Shown piece after piece: positions 49,786-50,131 of a DNA stretch of 50,131 nucleotides (positions are counted from its first letter, which is position 1; every line of letters starts with the position of its first letter). The DNA is from Herbaspirillum sp. ASV7 (lineage in GTDB: Bacteria; Pseudomonadota; Gammaproteobacteria; Burkholderiales; Burkholderiaceae_D): positions 1 through 50,131 of the forward strand of contig NZ_JAELUH010000037.1 in assembly GCF_016429215.1 (NCBI RefSeq). The letters run 5' to 3'. Below the pieces are notes generated by a model. It ran no database searches. It saw only the letters and a list, made by a program, of their open reading frames with translations, and was not told the origin of the DNA. Made by a program: the position numbers and the translations under genes.

Positions 49786-50131
49786 TCACTGCCCCAGCAC
49801 CAGGCTCATCACGGGGCCGTTGTCGGGCCGGGCTGTGCCGATGCGGCGCCAGCCCAGCTTGAGTACGACAGCGGCGGAGGCATCATGGTCGCAGCGCCAC
49901 TGGCTGTGCGCGCTGCTGCTGCCGTCGTGGCAGGCCACCGCGCGCGCGGACGGGAAGTCGCGCAGGAAGCGGCTTCCCCAGTCGGCCACCGCTGCCGCTG
50001 CGAAGCCCTGGGCGCTGCAGGGGGCCAGGGTGCAATCCTCTGCGATCATGGGCGGCTTGCCGGCCTGGATGGCAAAGAGCGTGGGGTCGTCGCCGCCACC
50101 GCGCATCGGATAGCCGGCCCGCAATTCGGCC
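49786..50131 (-). CDS. pilV: Type IV pilus minor pilin PilV-like, 3' part (cut by window end)
   Basis: The frame is open through base 50131, so the N-terminus with its prepilin signal lies outside the window. The 114 visible C-terminal residues contain a pattern seen in PilV C-termini: acidic region with CTLAPC, then WGSRFLRDFPSARAVACHDG, and SQWRCDHDASAAVVLKLGWR ending in LVLGQ. The stop adjoins the pilW start. Identity rests on these features and on gene order, so it is less certain than PilW. Confidence 0.72.
   Translation of the reverse strand, partial: AELRAGYPMRGGGDDPTLFAIQAGKPPMIAEDCTLAPCSAQGFAAAAVADWGSRFLRDFPSARAVACHDGSSSAHSQWRCDHDASAAVVLKLGWRRIGTARPDNGPVMSLVLGQ

Overview
The window is chromosomal DNA of a high-GC Gram-negative bacterium. 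The gene families (dnaX-ybaB-recR order, ribD/riboflavin synthase next to type IV minor pilins, tripartite EmrAB/NodT efflux, many LysR regulators) fit a betaproteobacterium of the Oxalobacteraceae, most likely a Herbaspirillum-like organism. That assignment is inference from gene content and composition, not from a database search. Bases 1-147 are not genomic: a poly-C run is followed by an Illumina P7/index/Nextera transposase adapter, so true sequence starts at 148 inside dnaX. The right end cuts a pilV-like gene.

Layout: 148-2430 replication/recombination housekeeping (3' dnaX, ybaB, a YciI-like gene, recR). 2762-6987 a class III CoA-transferase with an NMT1/SsuA-type ABC importer. 7045-11734 a probable sugar-acid catabolic locus (mandelate-racemase-type enolase, LysR, DHDPS-type lyase/dehydratase, ACS-family MFS permease). 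11850-13523 a sodium:solute (monocarboxylate) symporter with a DUF3311 partner. 13810-16747 a PAS-PAS-GGDEF-EAL protein coupled to a class II sirtuin. 16674-19832 a DHA2 drug exporter, an exported GlcG/HbpS-like protein and a divergent LysR. 19930-23463 flavin-dependent monooxygenase-type enzymes of the DszC/SfnB and DszA/NtaA families around an orphan MetQ-like binding protein, a likely organosulfur scavenging set. 23621-28394 a DUF4105 membrane protein, a GNAT acetyltransferase, a LysR, a GlxA-type AraC regulator and a Tat-exported DJ-1/PfpI homologue. 28412-32278 an O-acetylhomoserine sulfhydrylase, a CmcJ/NvfI-like oxidoreductase overlapping a DsbA-fold HCCA-isomerase-like gene, and a LysR. 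32471-39331 two MFS permeases, a Cache chemoreceptor, a LysR and an ArgE-type deacylase. 39390-44299 an efflux locus (NodT outer-membrane factor, EmrA, EmrB, HxlR). 44492-47211 a periplasmic binding-protein-like gene, then riboflavin synthase and RibD. 47300-50131 a minor pilin operon.

The middle of the window is a mosaic of small transporter/enzyme/regulator modules separated by convergent hairpin terminators and divergent promoters with clear inverted repeats. No rRNA, tRNA, CRISPR array, prophage or insertion sequence was seen. The only mobile-type element recognised is a REP-like inverted doublet at 35547-35646. The best second-look items are a phased A9 slippery run with an immediate -1 stop in dnaX, the adapter artefact, a motif shared by two control regions of the sugar-acid locus, the REP doublet with compensatory stems, four 10-bp tandem units between ribD and riboflavin synthase, and two uncharacterised enzyme modules (19930-23463 and 28412-32278).
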